From the NCBI GenBank assembly GCA_029936875.1, contig JAPYRS010000012.1:1-36602 (forward strand): 36,602 nucleotides of DNA, read 5' to 3'. A program made the position numbers and the translations under genes. Shown piece by piece: positions 8,118-17,577 of the stretch. Below the pieces are notes generated by a model. It did not search any database. It worked only from the letters and a program-made list of their open reading frames with translations, and was not told where the DNA came from. Source of the DNA: Alphaproteobacteria bacterium (GTDB lineage: Bacteria > Pseudomonadota > Alphaproteobacteria > SHVP01). The first letter of the stretch is position 1, and each line of letters begins with the position of its first letter.

Positions 8118-8997
8118 GAATTGGGAGTGCGGGTCAAGGGGCTTGGGGCTGTTTACGGTTTGGGCCTTATTCACCGTTTGGGCCCAGGATGATTCTGTCG
8201 CGGGCCCCTACCCGGTGTGGTTCGCGCCCGATCTCGGTATCGACAGCCTCGATCAGATCCCGGCCCTACTCGCCAAACCGTTTTCGGACGGCGAACGGAT
8301 TCAGTTTTTCCGGAGCCGCCGATCAAGAGATGGCGACGGTCCGCCGTCGCAGTGGGCGGGTAACTGCAACGAAATTATGAATCTTGAGGAGAATCGGAAA
8401 TACCGCCATCTCGCCGACAATGAGTTTGGTGTCCGGCAATATGAAACGCTCGAGCTCTACCGCATCAATTGTTATGTATGGCGGGCTCTCGGACGCGCGC
8501 AACCGGCAACCACAGGCGACGTCCGTGATTTCATGATGACGGAAGACGCACTCAATTATTTGCCTTCAATCCTACGTGGCGACTGTCGCCAACTTCGGGC
8601 ATTACTACGGGCAAATCGCGAAGGCATGCCGTGGAACCAGTATTCATGGGCCCAGCACGACCGCGACCCGCCGCCGGAAAAATTCATTACGCGAGGACAA
8701 AATACGTTTGTCAGGAAAACTATAATCGACGGCGAGGTATATTTTGAGTTGATTGTAAAAATTGTCGGTCGCGGCGATTTTGATAAAGATCAAAAGGACG
8801 ACCTTCTCATTTTCGTGTTGTGGGCGAATCGCCCATTCTCCTATCGCCCGGAATTTCGAACCTTATTTGGTAGCCTATTTTTGCTTAATCGGCATAGTGC
8901 GGGCGATGTCCTTCAGGGGACCGAGTCCCTTGCGCCGTGGGGGAATGTTCTGTCTCGCCGGAGTTGCTGGCGCAGAAAATCGGATTTCAAAATCTAA
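8116..8997 (+). CDS. hypothetical protein, possibly exported, with a DxDxDxxDD-like segment
   Basis: I do not recognise a family. The open frame from TTG 8116 encodes 293 residues; no ATG lies between the upstream stop and this codon, and GAGG at 8102-8105 is ten bases before it. Near the N-terminus GLGLFTVWALFTVWAQ is a short hydrophobic stretch that could be a weak signal peptide ending VWA-Q, and it contains a 15-base tandem duplication (8152-8166 and 8170-8184, giving FTVWA twice). Around residues 218-228 GDFDKDQKDD resembles FG-GAP or calcium-loop segments of extracytoplasmic proteins. The last 30 residues are rich in Arg, Ser and Trp and may follow a frameshift. The gene could therefore be truncated at either end. 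It ends in a 3-4 base overlap with the lysozyme pseudogene on the other strand. Confidence 0.5.
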   Translation: MNWECGSRGLGLFTVWALFTVWAQDDSVAGPYPVWFAPDLGIDSLDQIPALLAKPFSDGERIQFFRSRRSRDGDGPPSQWAGNCNEIMNLEENRKYRHLADNEFGVRQYETLELYRINCYVWRALGRAQPATTGDVRDFMMTEDALNYLPSILRGDCRQLRALLRANREGMPWNQYSWAQHDRDPPPEKFITRGQNTFVRKTIIDGEVYFELIVKIVGRGDFDKDQKDDLLIFVLWANRPFSYRPEFRTLFGSLFLLNRHSAGDVLQGTESLAPWGNVLSRRSCWRRKSDFKI

Positions 8998-9806
8998 AGG
9001 CGACCGGGATCGATCCAATACCGTTCTTCGTGGTGGGCGTTTCGCAACCACTGGCGAAGGATTGCGTCACGATCATCGTTTGCCGCTTCTCGGTCCGATT
9101 GTTGTGAAGCGGTCAACCAATCGCGGTTGGCTATGGCTGTCGTAAATTCGGGCCAACTTTCTTTGAAGACACTTGTTCCGCCAGCGAACATGATGCCGAG
9201 GATTGGGAGTTTTGCGCCAGCAGGGAAAGTTGAAAAGGCAGTAAAAACGTCAGGCGCGGCCCTCATTACGTCGCCAACATCGTCGTGGAGAATTATCGAC
9301 CCGTCGCTCTTCGTCATTCTCGCTGTTGTCAGCGCCTCGTACGCCTCTGCAATTCTGTTACCTGAATTCTGGCCAAACAGGCGATTGAAATCCTCGGCCA
9401 GTACATCGACAAGTTTCTTGCCGGCATCAATCGTTTCCTGCGGCAGGTAAACCCGGCTTCGAATATCCAAAACCTCCGACAGGTTGGCCATGTAGTGGCC
9501 GATACCGACGGTCACGTTTCCGGTGCTGTTGGTTGGGCCGCCGCGTTACTTCGAGTCGTCCAGATACAAATGCGGGACAAATGTTTCCTCACCCACGAGG
9601 TGCGCGACAAACTCAGCCCGGTAGTCGCGGGCAACCGAAGGATTTGGCTTTGCCCGTTGGGTGATCGGTTTGCCGTTGGCGGCGACAAGTAACTTCTTCG
9701 GTCGCGGTTGGGTCAAGACTTCGGTTTTTCCAGCAGGTGTGATTGCCCAGACGGCTTTGTGCTTGGCGACCATCTTTTTGATGGCGGGGTCAAGGGTTGG
9801 CGGCAT
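8994..9806 (-). pseudogene. lysozyme-like muramidase, split by an in-frame stop
   Basis: Two halves in the same frame make one phage-type lysozyme-like protein of about 269 residues. The first half starts at ATG 9806 behind an ideal AGGAGG and runs 86 codons to GEETFVPHLYLDDSK, then TAA (9546-9548). The frame continues RGGPTNSTGNVTVGIGHYM and on to the stop at 8994. The T4-type catalytic triad is recoverable: Glu of GEE, Asp of YLDD eight residues later (E-x8-D as in T4 lysozyme), and Thr of VTVGIGH. The stop lies in an insertion of about ten residues between the Asp and Thr. The C-terminal half ends SWPEFTTAIANRDW and RDAILRQWLRNA, typical of the lysozyme C-lobe. No signal peptide or phage neighbours are seen. 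Sequencing error remains possible. Confidence 0.75.
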
Positions 9807-10051
9807 GGCTGTCCTCCTGAGCCGGGGAAATTCGATTGCGCCCAATATGGACATATTTAAGTCCATTTGTTAGAATAATATTCCTATATCAACGCGGATT
9901 CAGGCCAATACGAGGCTCGAATTCAGGAAAATCTGCGGCGCTTGCAGAGTCGGGGGGAGGCGGCTATAAGGCACGGCCTCCGGGCGGCACGGCTTCAAAG
10001 GGCATGCCCATCCGCCCCGAACTTTCATCGCTAACAATACGAGGAAAGAAA
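9807..10051 (+). promoter_or_regulatory. rpmI-rplT leader region with stem-loops
   Basis: This 245-base spacer holds an AT-rich stretch (9845-9895) suited to a promoter, including the inverted repeat TGGAC-N8-GTCCA (9848-9865). It is followed by a GC-rich part with GGAGGC (9956-9961) pairing with GCCTCC (9976-9981) and the palindrome GGGCATGCCC (10000-10009). In other bacteria L20 represses this operon through structured leader RNA; whether these stems do so here is inference. GAGGA before rpmI is its ribosome site. Confidence 0.4.
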
Positions 10052-10249
10052 ATGCCCAAAATGAAGACGAAAAGCGGCGCCAAAAAGCGCTTCCGCCTCA
10101 CGGCGACTGGCAAAGTGCGAATGAATCAAGCCGGCAAACAGCACGGCATGATCAAGCGCACCAACAAACAACTTCGCAATCAGCGCGGCACGACGATTAT
10201 GTCGGCGGCCGACGCCAAGATCGTGAAGAAGTTCCTGCCCTACGCCTAG
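10052..10249 (+). CDS. rpmI: 50S ribosomal protein L35
   Basis: Small basic protein of the large ribosomal subunit, 65 residues, the normal length. It begins [20 protein letters not shown], the conserved L35 start, and continues with the [17 protein letters not shown] core; the end is [13 protein letters not shown] 10052 is preceded by GAGGAAAG at suitable distance, which decides it over longer upstream frames. It is 14 bp from rplT, with which it forms the usual pair. In most relatives it directly follows infC; here 4.3 kb of unrelated genes intervene, so it probably has its own promoter in the 9807-10051 spacer. Confidence 0.98.
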   Translation: MPKMKTKSGAKKRFRLTATGKVRMNQAGKQHGMIKRTNKQLRNQRGTTIMSAADAKIVKKFLPYA

Positions 10250-10263
10250 AGGAATAAACAAAC

Positions 10264-10635
<372 letters not shown>

Positions 10636-10664
10636 CCCGGCCCTTCCCATACACTTCTACCCAA

Positions 10665-10690
10665 GGGGGACCGTCGTGATAGTGGTCCCC
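10665..10690 (+). promoter_or_regulatory. stem-loop between rplT and pheS
   Basis: GGGGACC at 10666-10672 pairs perfectly with GGTCCCC at 10684-10690 around an 11-base loop. There is no T-run after it, so it is not a standard terminator. Its place 31 bases before the pheS start suggests mRNA processing or control of pheST. No Phe-rich leader peptide was found, which argues against classical attenuation. Confidence 0.4.
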
Positions 10691-10721
10691 GATGGATGGA
10701 AAAGCGTGTAAAGAGAGAGCC

Positions 10722-11837
10722 ATGCCGAATAACAAGTCGGAAAAACCCTCCGAAAAATTGGCCGAAAATCTGGCTGACCTAAAATCCGAATTCGTGAGCG
10801 GAATTGCGGCGGCAGTTGACGTGGCAGCAGTTGATGCCGTTCGGATTTCGGCGCTTGGCAAAAAAGGCCGCATCAGTCTGTTGATGAAGACGCTTGGCAA
10901 GATGACGCCGGAAGAGCGTTCGGTGTCCAGCCCGGCCTTCAATGCCCTTAAAGATGAGATCGCCGCCGCCGTTGAGGCGCGCCGAAAGGCGCTCGAAGGC
11001 GCCGCGTTGGACGCCCGCCTCGCGACGGAAACTGTTGATGTGACATTGCCGGTGCGGGCGGAACGCCAGGGCCACATTCATCCGGTCAGCCAGGTGATGG
11101 ACGAAATTATCGCCATCTTCGGCGACATGGGATTTTCCGTCGCCGACGGCCCCGACATCGAAGACGATTTTCATAATTTCACCGCGCTCAACATTCCACC
11201 CGAACATCCCGCCCGGCAAATGCACGACACGTTCTATCTGCTGGAAGATGCAAACGGCGAACGCAAGGTTCTCCGCACCCACACTTCGCCGGTGCAAATC
11301 CGTCACATGATGAACAATCCGCCGCCGCACCGTATTATTGCGCCCGGCCGGACTTATCGCTCGGACTCCGACATCACGCACACGCCGATGTTTCATCAGG
11401 TCGAGGGCTTGGTGATCGACAAGGCGACGCACATGGGCCACCTCAAAGGGTGTCTGGAAGAATTCGCGCGGGCGTTTTTTGAAGTCGACAATTTGCGCAT
11501 GCGTTTCCGGCCAAGCCACTTTCCGTTCACCGAACCAAGCGCCGAAGTTGATATTGGCTGCAAACGGGACGGCGGCGAACTTCGCATCGGTGAGGGCGAC
11601 GACTGGCTCGAGATTCTCGGCTGCGGCATGGTCCACCCGAAAGTGCTGGAACACGCCGGCATTGATTCGAGCATCTATCAGGGTTTTGCCTTCGGCGTCG
11701 GCATCGACCGGATCGCGATGTTGAAATATGGCATCCCCGATCTTCGCGCCTTTTTCGAATGCGATCTCCGCTGGCTTAAACATTACGGCTTCGTGCCGTC
11801 GGATGTGCCGACGCTCGCCCAGGGACTGGCGCGATGA
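10722..11837 (+). CDS. pheS: phenylalanyl-tRNA synthetase alpha subunit
   Basis: Catalytic subunit of the (alpha-beta)2 class II enzyme that charges tRNA-Phe. 371 residues from ATG 10722, which has GAGAGAG just before it; a start at 10692 would add ten poorly conserved residues. The N-terminal coiled-coil arm covers about 1-100 ([17 protein letters not shown]). The class II core has [29 protein letters not shown], the motif 2 region [11 protein letters not shown], the substrate pocket [17 protein letters not shown] and motif 3 [18 protein letters not shown]. Its TGA stop overlaps the pheT ATG (ATGA), indicating coupled, stoichiometric translation. Confidence 0.98.
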   Translation: MPNNKSEKPSEKLAENLADLKSEFVSGIAAAVDVAAVDAVRISALGKKGRISLLMKTLGKMTPEERSVSSPAFNALKDEIAAAVEARRKALEGAALDARLATETVDVTLPVRAERQGHIHPVSQVMDEIIAIFGDMGFSVADGPDIEDDFHNFTALNIPPEHPARQMHDTFYLLEDANGERKVLRTHTSPVQIRHMMNNPPPHRIIAPGRTYRSDSDITHTPMFHQVEGLVIDKATHMGHLKGCLEEFARAFFEVDNLRMRFRPSHFPFTEPSAEVDIGCKRDGGELRIGEGDDWLEILGCGMVHPKVLEHAGIDSSIYQGFAFGVGIDRIAMLKYGIPDLRAFFECDLRWLKHYGFVPSDVPTLAQGLAR

Positions 11838-14239
11838 AATTCTCGCTGTCCTGGTTGAAAGGGCATCTCGATACGGATGCGCCGTTAAATGTCATCACCG
11901 ATACGCTGACCGCCATCGGCCTTGAAGTTGAAGAGGTCACCGACCGCGCCGCCGACCTAAAAGATTTCGTCGTCGGCTTTGTCACGGACTGCAAGCCGCA
12001 TCCGGACGCCGACAAACTTCAAGTTTGTATGGTCGATACGGGTAGCGGTGAGGTCCAGGTCGTCTGCGGCGCGCCCAACGCCCGGGCCAGCATGAAGGGC
12101 GTTTTTGCAGGCGTCGGCCTGGTCGTCCCAGGCACCGACATGTTGCTCAAGAAAACCAAGATCCGCGGTGTCGAATCAAACGGCATGTTGTGTTCGGCCC
12201 GTGAAATGGGCCTCGGCGACGATCACCACGGCATCATCGATTTGCCTGAAGATGCACCTATCGGCGAGCCGTTCGCGCCAATACTCGGCCTCGATGATCC
12301 GGTGATTGAAATCGCCATCACGCCCAACCGCCAGGATTGCCTCGGCGTGTCCGGCATCGCCCGTGATCTCGCGGCGGCTGGTCTTGGCAACGTCCGATCC
12401 TTTGAAGTGGCGCCGACGCAGAGCACATTTGTGAGCCCGATCAAGGTTCGGCTTGGCTTTAAAGGCGGCGATACCAAACCGTGCCCGTTGTTCGTCGGAC
12501 GCTATATTCGCGGCGTAAAAAACGGCCCAAGCCCGCAGTGGCTTCAGGATCGGTTGATCGCGATTGGCCTTCGCCCGATCTCGGCATTGGTCGACATGAC
12601 CAATCTGATAACTTTCGACCTTGGCCGCCCGCTGCATGTGTTCGATGCCGACAAGCTGAACGGCGGAATTCACGTCCGTTTGTCGAAAAGCGGCGAAAGC
12701 ATCGATGCCCTCGACGGAAAAACCTACACGGTCGACGATCAGGTCACCGTCATTGCCGATGATCACGGTGTGCTTGCACTCGGCGGAATAATTGGCGGCG
12801 AACAATCGAGCTGCACGGAATCGACCACCAACGTTTTTATTGAGGCGGCGCTTTTTGATCCGATCCGGACGGCGGCAACCGGACGCCGCTACGGCATCGA
12901 GAGTGATGCGCGCTACCGGTTTGAGCGCGGTGTTGACCCGGATGCGGTTTTTTCCGGCATGGAGGCCGCGACCAATTTGGTGCTGCAACTTTGCGGTGGT
13001 GAGGCCAGTGAAGTTGTGTCGTCGGGCGCCATTCCCGATTGGGAGCGTGATGTCTGGCTCCGTCCTGACCGGATTAATCAGTTGGTCGGATTTGATCTGG
13101 CACAGGACCGGATCGTCGAAATTCTAACTGCGCTTGGATTTGGCGTAACACCGGCAGGCGAGGTGTTGACCGTTGCCGTCTCCTCGTGGCGGCGAGATGT
13201 TCACGGTGAAGCTGATCTCGTCGAGGAAGTCGCCCGCATCGAGGGCTTTGACAAAATTCCGTCGGTCCCGCTTGAAAGACTGAACGCCGTTACCCGCCCC
13301 GCTGTGAACGCGACGCAAGCGCGAGTGGGTACAGCGAAACGCGCCCTTGCCGCCCGCGGCATGGATGAATGCGTCACCTGGTCATTTCTCTCGGCAGCGC
13401 ACGCATCATTATTTGGCGGTGGCGATGAAAGCCTTCGCCTGATCAATCCGATTAGCGCTGATCTCGATCAGATGCGGCCGTCGTTATTGCCGAACCTGAT
13501 TATCGCTGTGGGACAGAATGCCGATCGTGGCGCCGCTGATACCGCATTTTTTGAAGTTGGCCCGCAGTACGCCGACGATACACCGGACGGCCAGGGCTCG
13601 TTCGCGTCGGGCGTTCGTGCCGGGCTGTCGGATACGCGCCACTGGAACGGCGACGCGCGACCCGTCGATGTGTTCGATGCGAAGGCCGATTCGCTGGCGG
13701 CACTTGAGGCGTGCGGTGCGCCGGTCGCCAAACTGCAACTTGAAGCCGCGGCGCCTGCCTGGTATCACCCGGGGCGTTCCGGCACCTTGCAGCTCGGGCC
13801 AAAAAACCTGATCGCCCATTTTGGCGAAATTCATCCGGGCGTTTTGCGCGATATGGATGTTGCCGGCCCGGTCGTAGGCTTTGAAATTAATCTTGGCTCC
13901 ATTCCGTTGCCAAAGGCGAAGGCATCACGCAACCGTGCGCCCTTAATCGTGTCCGATCTGCCGGCGGTGGTTCGCGACTTTGCCTTTGTTGTGGCAGGTG
14001 ACGTGCCGTCTGCGCGTATCGTTCAGGCAGCGCGGAAAGCCGATCCGAAACTGATCACCGATATCGCTGTGTTCGATGTTTTCACCGGCGGTTCTCTCGG
14101 CGAAGACCAAAAGTCGGTTGCCATTGCCGTCCGCCTGCAACCAACGGACGCGACACTCACCGACGACGCTATTGAGGCTTTGTCGCAAAAAATCGTTGCG
14201 TCCGTGACCAAGTCCACCGGCGCCAGCCTTCGCGGCTAG
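11834..14239 (+). CDS. pheT: phenylalanyl-tRNA synthetase beta subunit
   Basis: Structural, tRNA-binding and editing subunit, 801 residues, normal length. Domains in order: B1 with [15 protein letters not shown], the EMAP/OB tRNA-binding fold (about 40-150, [16 protein letters not shown]), B3/B4 editing domain (about 210-390, including [19 protein letters not shown]), B5 (about 400-475, [20 protein letters not shown]), the catalytic-like core, and the C-terminal anticodon-binding FDX-ACB domain (about 710-801) beginning [14 protein letters not shown]. The 4-base ATGA overlap with pheS and the 22-bp gap to lepA suggest one transcript. Confidence 0.98.
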   Translation: MKFSLSWLKGHLDTDAPLNVITDTLTAIGLEVEEVTDRAADLKDFVVGFVTDCKPHPDADKLQVCMVDTGSGEVQVVCGAPNARASMKGVFAGVGLVVPGTDMLLKKTKIRGVESNGMLCSAREMGLGDDHHGIIDLPEDAPIGEPFAPILGLDDPVIEIAITPNRQDCLGVSGIARDLAAAGLGNVRSFEVAPTQSTFVSPIKVRLGFKGGDTKPCPLFVGRYIRGVKNGPSPQWLQDRLIAIGLRPISALVDMTNLITFDLGRPLHVFDADKLNGGIHVRLSKSGESIDALDGKTYTVDDQVTVIADDHGVLALGGIIGGEQSSCTESTTNVFIEAALFDPIRTAATGRRYGIESDARYRFERGVDPDAVFSGMEAATNLVLQLCGGEASEVVSSGAIPDWERDVWLRPDRINQLVGFDLAQDRIVEILTALGFGVTPAGEVLTVAVSSWRRDVHGEADLVEEVARIEGFDKIPSVPLERLNAVTRPAVNATQARVGTAKRALAARGMDECVTWSFLSAAHASLFGGGDESLRLINPISADLDQMRPSLLPNLIIAVGQNADRGAADTAFFEVGPQYADDTPDGQGSFASGVRAGLSDTRHWNGDARPVDVFDAKADSLAALEACGAPVAKLQLEAAAPAWYHPGRSGTLQLGPKNLIAHFGEIHPGVLRDMDVAGPVVGFEINLGSIPLPKAKASRNRAPLIVSDLPAVVRDFAFVVAGDVPSARIVQAARKADPKLITDIAVFDVFTGGSLGEDQKSVAIAVRLQPTDATLTDDAIEALSQKIVASVTKSTGASLRG

Positions 14240-14261
14240 AGAAGGTAACGCTCGCGCACGC

Positions 14262-16064
14262 ATGACCAAACCCAGCCACATTCGTAACTTCGCCATCGTC
14301 GCCCATATCGATCACGGCAAATCGACCCTTGCGGATCGCATGATCGAATTCTGCGGCGGGCTCGAGAAGCGCGAGATGAAAGAGCAAGTGCTCGATTCGA
14401 TGGATATCGAACGCGAGCGCGGCATCACCATCAAAGCGCAAACGGTTCGGCTTAGTTACACCGCGAAAAACGGCGAAGATTGCATCCTCAATTTGATGGA
14501 TACGCCGGGCCATGTTGATTTCGCATATGAGGTCAGCCGCTCGCTGGCGGCGTGTGAAGGGTCGATCCTGCTGGTCGACGCGAGCCAGGGTGTTGAAGCG
14601 CAAACCCTCGCCAATGCCTATCAGTCGATCGACGCCGACCATGAAATGGTTGTCGTTCTCAACAAGATTGATCTCCCGGCGGCGGAACCGGAGCGCATTC
14701 GCGCGCAGATCGAAGATGTCGTCGGTATCGATGCGTCGGATGCCATTCCAATATCCGCCAAAACCGGCGAAGGCGTTGTGGATGTCCTTGAAGCACTGAT
14801 TGAACGCCTTCCGGCGCCGGGCGGCGATGCGGACGCACCGTTGCGCGCGATGCTAGTCGACAGTTGGTACGATCCCTATCTCGGCGTTGTCATTCTGGTG
14901 CGGGTGCGGGACGGCGTCATCAAAAAGGGCATGAAGATGCGGATGGTGGCCGCCGGTACCAGCCATCCAGTGGAACGCGTCGGCATTTTCAAACCAAAGC
15001 CCGACCAAATCGATCAGTTGGGGCCGGGCGAAATCGGCTTCGTGACCGCCGGCATCAAGGAAGTCGCAGAAACCCAGGTCGGCGATACCCTCACCGACGA
15101 CAGCCGTCCGACGACCGATCCACTGCCAGGGTTTCGGCCGAGCGTGCCGGTGGTGTTTTGCGGGTTGTTCGCGGTCGATGCTAATGACTTCGAGGAATTG
15201 CGTGAAAGCCTGGTGCGCCTCCGCCTCAACGATTCCAGTTTTCAGTTTGAACCAGAATCCTCGCCCGCACTCGGTTACGGCTTTCGCTGCGGATTTCTCG
15301 GGCTGCTGCATCTTGAGATTATTCAGGAGCGGCTCGAGCGTGAATTCAACCTCAACCTCATCACCACCGCGCCGAGCGTTGTTTATCGCATCGCGCTGAA
15401 CACGGGCCCCGAATACGAACTGCATAACCCGGTCGATTATCCCGATCCAACGCAAATCAAACGCATCGAAGAGCCGTGGATTCGCGCGACTGTGATGGTC
15501 CCGGACGAATATCTCGGATCGGTTCTGAAACTCTGTGAAGATCGTCGCGGCATTCAGCTCGACCTCACCTACGCAGGCAATCGCGCGGTCGTGGTCTACC
15601 GGTTGCCGCTGAATGAAGTGGTGTTCGATTTTTATGACCGATTGAAATCGGTCAGCCGTGGGTACGCCAGTTTCGACTACCACATCGACGGCTACGAAGA
15701 GGGCGATCTCGTCAAGATGTCGATCCTCGTCAACGGCGATACGGTCGATGCGTTGTCGCTCGTCGTGCACAGAGGCCGTGCCGAATCGCGCGGCCGCGCC
15801 ATATGCGAGCGCCTGAAAGAACTGATCCCGCGGCACATGTTCAAAATTCCGTTGCAGGCGGCAATCGGCGGCAAGGTCATCGCGCGGCAAACAATTTCGG
15901 CGATGCGAAAAGATGTGCTGGCAAAATGTTACGGCGGCGACCTGTCGCGGAAACGAAAGCTGCTCGACAAGCAGAAAAAGGGCAAAAAGAAGATGCGGAC
16001 CTTCGGCAAGGTCGCCATCCCGCAGGAAGCCTTTATCGCCGTGCTAAAGCTCGGCCACGAATGA
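14262..16064 (+). CDS. lepA: elongation factor 4 (LepA), ribosome back-translocase GTPase
   Basis: Translational GTPase that acts on stalled or mistranslocated ribosomes and on 30S maturation. 600 residues. G-domain motifs are AHIDHGKST (G1), RGITIKAQ (G2), DTPGHVDF (G3), NKIDLP (G4) and SAKTGEG (G5). EF-G-like domains II, III and V follow, and the LepA-specific C-terminal domain is present with [20 protein letters not shown], the [18 protein letters not shown] segment and a lysine-rich stretch. It is last in the pheST-lepA group. Its last 27 bases and stop are repeated just downstream (16071-16099). Confidence 0.98.
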   Translation: MTKPSHIRNFAIVAHIDHGKSTLADRMIEFCGGLEKREMKEQVLDSMDIERERGITIKAQTVRLSYTAKNGEDCILNLMDTPGHVDFAYEVSRSLAACEGSILLVDASQGVEAQTLANAYQSIDADHEMVVVLNKIDLPAAEPERIRAQIEDVVGIDASDAIPISAKTGEGVVDVLEALIERLPAPGGDADAPLRAMLVDSWYDPYLGVVILVRVRDGVIKKGMKMRMVAAGTSHPVERVGIFKPKPDQIDQLGPGEIGFVTAGIKEVAETQVGDTLTDDSRPTTDPLPGFRPSVPVVFCGLFAVDANDFEELRESLVRLRLNDSSFQFEPESSPALGYGFRCGFLGLLHLEIIQERLEREFNLNLITTAPSVVYRIALNTGPEYELHNPVDYPDPTQIKRIEEPWIRATVMVPDEYLGSVLKLCEDRRGIQLDLTYAGNRAVVVYRLPLNEVVFDFYDRLKSVSRGYASFDYHIDGYEEGDLVKMSILVNGDTVDALSLVVHRGRAESRGRAICERLKELIPRHMFKIPLQAAIGGKVIARQTISAMRKDVLAKCYGGDLSRKRKLLDKQKKGKKKMRTFGKVAIPQEAFIAVLKLGHE

Positions 16065-16099
16065 GGATGTTCGCCGCACTAAAGCTCGGCGACGAATAG
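16036..16099 (+). repeat. tandem copy of the lepA 3' end
   Basis: The 29-base unit 16036-16064 (last codons of lepA plus TGA) recurs at 16071-16099 with 24 matches and a period of 35 bases. CTAAAGCTCGGC is identical in both. The copy is out of frame with lepA but reads MFAALKLGDE-stop from ATG 16067, so the coding sense (AVLKLGHE versus AALKLGDE) and a stop codon are both preserved in the copy. Confidence 0.85.
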
Positions 16100-16142
16100 A
16101 AGCGCGCTTTACGGTCGAGATGGCGGCAGCTGAAGTCGCTGT

Positions 16143-16538
16143 TTAGGAAATTTTGTAAGTCAATTTGAACGGCGCCGTGCTGCCGGTCGCCTGGAATGAT
16201 CCGTGCCCGGATATGCCCTTAAAGTCGCCAGTGCCTGAACCGGCCACGACGGTGCATTCGGCGCTGGCCGCGCCGCCTTCAAATACACCTTCGTGGCGCA
16301 TGACAAAACTTCCGGAACGCTCACCCAATTTACCGGTAATGCGTTCCAATCCGACGAAAGTCGCCGTGCCATCGGCCCGGTGCATCATCAAATATTCGGT
16401 TTTGGCGTCACCTTCCAAATCGCCTGTAAAAGATTTGCTGATGGTGGCGCGGGTTAATTTTGGCCCGGCTTCTTCTTCGTTGTAGGGCGCTTCGTCCCAT
16501 CCCGTGATCGAGAAAGTGGAGTCTGCTGTGTGGGTCAT
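16143..16538 (-). CDS. DUF3224-like small beta-barrel protein
   Basis: 131-residue soluble protein of the DUF3224 type, whose biochemical role is unknown. It starts MTHTADSTFSITGWDEAPY at ATG 16538, followed by KLTRATISKSFTGDLEGDA and the pattern GSFVMRHEGVFEGGAASAE and GTGDFKGISGHGSF, which is the family hallmark (a fold resembling allene-oxide-cyclase-type barrels). There is no signal peptide. A longer frame to 16808 exists but reads over the neighbouring gene and is not plausible. It lies 25 bp downstream of the small membrane protein gene, and the two probably share a transcript. Confidence 0.8.
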   Translation of the reverse strand: MTHTADSTFSITGWDEAPYNEEEAGPKLTRATISKSFTGDLEGDAKTEYLMMHRADGTATFVGLERITGKLGERSGSFVMRHEGVFEGGAASAECTVVAGSGTGDFKGISGHGSFQATGSTAPFKLTYKIS

Positions 16539-16563
16539 GCCCGGTTTCCTAACGCTCGGTGAA

Positions 16564-16863
16564 TCAGCGATCGCTGCGGCGGCGGCGAAATACCCAGGCG
16601 AAAAGAATGCCCGGCACACCAAACATTGCCCAGGCCGGCCATTGCAGGACGGTGATAACGACCGGGTCCCAAATCGCCGGGAGGACGTATCTTTGCACCA
16701 CGACTTGCGCGAGGCCGAGGCTGCCCGGATGGATATCGAACCAGAGCTTGCCAAGCGCGGTGATTTGCCACCCGCCGTTATCAATTGAATCGACGATTTC
16801 CCAGCCAAGCGCGATTACGCTAAGCGCAATAAACAGCCAGCCAATCAGTCGCCCAAGCAACAT
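16564..16863 (-). CDS. small two-helix membrane protein, conserved hypothetical
   Basis: 99 residues with two predicted membrane segments, about 4-22 (LGRLIGWLFIALSVIAL) and about 72-92 (LQWPAWAMFGVPGILFAWVF), and an arginine-rich cytoplasmic tail RRRRSDR. The central segment WDPVVITVLQWPAW is a recurring pattern in uncharacterised alphaproteobacterial proteins as I remember them; no function is known. AGGGGGA stands a few bases before ATG 16863. It heads a probable two-gene unit with the DUF3224-like gene. Confidence 0.7.
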   Translation of the reverse strand: MLLGRLIGWLFIALSVIALGWEIVDSIDNGGWQITALGKLWFDIHPGSLGLAQVVVQRYVLPAIWDPVVITVLQWPAWAMFGVPGILFAWVFRRRRSDR

Positions 16864-17135
16864 TTTGTCCCCCTCTGACCATATCGGCGCGTCAGCCTCA
16901 ATGGCCCAGGCTCAGCGGCAAGATGCGCCGTTACACCCCGTGCGATTGTGCCAAGCGTATCAGAAAATTTTGGCCGCTGCCGCAATTGCGCCCAATTCCG
17001 GGTCGCCACGCTCCGCGCCAAGTTTGATGCACGGCCGGTCCGAACCACGCTTCGGAACCGGTTTGCCTAGTCAATCTTCGTCGCTATAGTGCCGCCGCCG
17101 CGGGCCGGGATTTCGATCCGCCCGCGCGCCCAAAC
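16864..17135. other. intergenic spacer before tRNA-Ser
   Basis: 272 bases without a supportable gene. It must contain the promoters of the minus-strand membrane protein and of the tRNA, but I could not assign boxes with confidence. Confidence 0.5.
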
Positions 17136-17225
17136 GGAGGGGTGGCCGAGTGGCTGAAGGCGCACGCTTGGAAAGCGTGTTTACGGGCAACCGTAACGTG
17201 GGTTCGAATCCCACTCCCTCCGCCA
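17136..17225 (+). tRNA. tRNA-Ser (anticodon GGA)
   Basis: 90 bases including an encoded CCA. The acceptor GGAGGGG pairs with TCCCTCC, with discriminator G. The D-arm GGCCGAGTGGCTGAAGG, anticodon stem CACGC/GCGTG with loop TTGGAAA, a long variable arm (TTACGGGCAACCGTAA) and the T-arm GTGGGTTCGAATCCCAC are all present. The long variable arm is the class II feature of tRNA-Ser. It reads UCC and UCU codons. There is no integrase or duplicated 3' end nearby to suggest use as an attachment site. Confidence 0.97.
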
Positions 17226-17227
17226 GA

Positions 17228-17252
17228 ATTTGGAACGACGGGCGTCCCAAAT
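17228..17252 (+). terminator. stem-loop after tRNA-Ser
   Basis: ATTTGGAACG (17228-17237) pairs with CGTCCCAAAT (17243-17252), nine pairs and one mismatch with a 5-base loop, starting three bases after the tRNA. The T content after it is low, so it may act in termination or 3' processing. Confidence 0.5.
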
Positions 17253-17441
17253 CTTAACTTCAAATAATTTACATCTGCCCATATTCGAAGGACATAATCA
17301 GCCATCCGAATGGACGCGAGTGAGTCAACGTATTTAGAATACCGAAGTGCTGATTGGTCAGTATCCAATTTGAACGCAAACCGAAATCACGGGGCGATCT
17401 TTACCGAACCCTAATTAAATGAAGGCGATCAGCCCCCCGGC

Positions 17442-17460
17442 CGGTCGTTACAAACGACCG
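17442..17460. terminator. perfect 8-bp hairpin, terminator-like
   Basis: CGGTCGTT (17442-17449) and AACGACCG (17453-17460) form a perfect stem with a 3-base loop. It directly abuts the stop codon of the small minus-strand ORF at 17461. No T-run follows on either strand, so termination is uncertain. Confidence 0.4.
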
Positions 17461-17577
17461 TTACACCCTGCCTTCAATCGAGAGGGGTGTCCAGAAATTG
17501 AAATCCTGGGCAAATTGCGGCCCAATCTCCCGTTCATGCGTTGTGGCCCAACTGGCGGCGTTGCTAAACTTCGGCAT
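17461..17577 (-). other. possible small ORF or gene remnant (38 codons)
   Basis: ATG 17577 to TAA 17461 encodes 38 residues beginning MPKFSNAASWATTHEREIG and containing FAQDFNFWTPL. The composition looks protein-like, and the stop is followed at once by a perfect hairpin. There is no good ribosome site and I do not recognise the peptide; it may be a remnant of a larger gene or chance. Confidence 0.2.

Noticed and set aside
10779-11783. Long minus-strand ORF of 334 codons
   Set aside because: Antisense shadow of pheS.
14853-15890. Long minus-strand ORF of 345 codons
   Set aside because: Antisense shadow of lepA caused by codon bias; no family resemblance.
17084-17368. Minus-strand ORF of 94 codons across tRNA-Ser
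   Set aside because: It reads through the tRNA antisense (IRTHVTVARKHAFQ), a well-known spurious annotation pattern.
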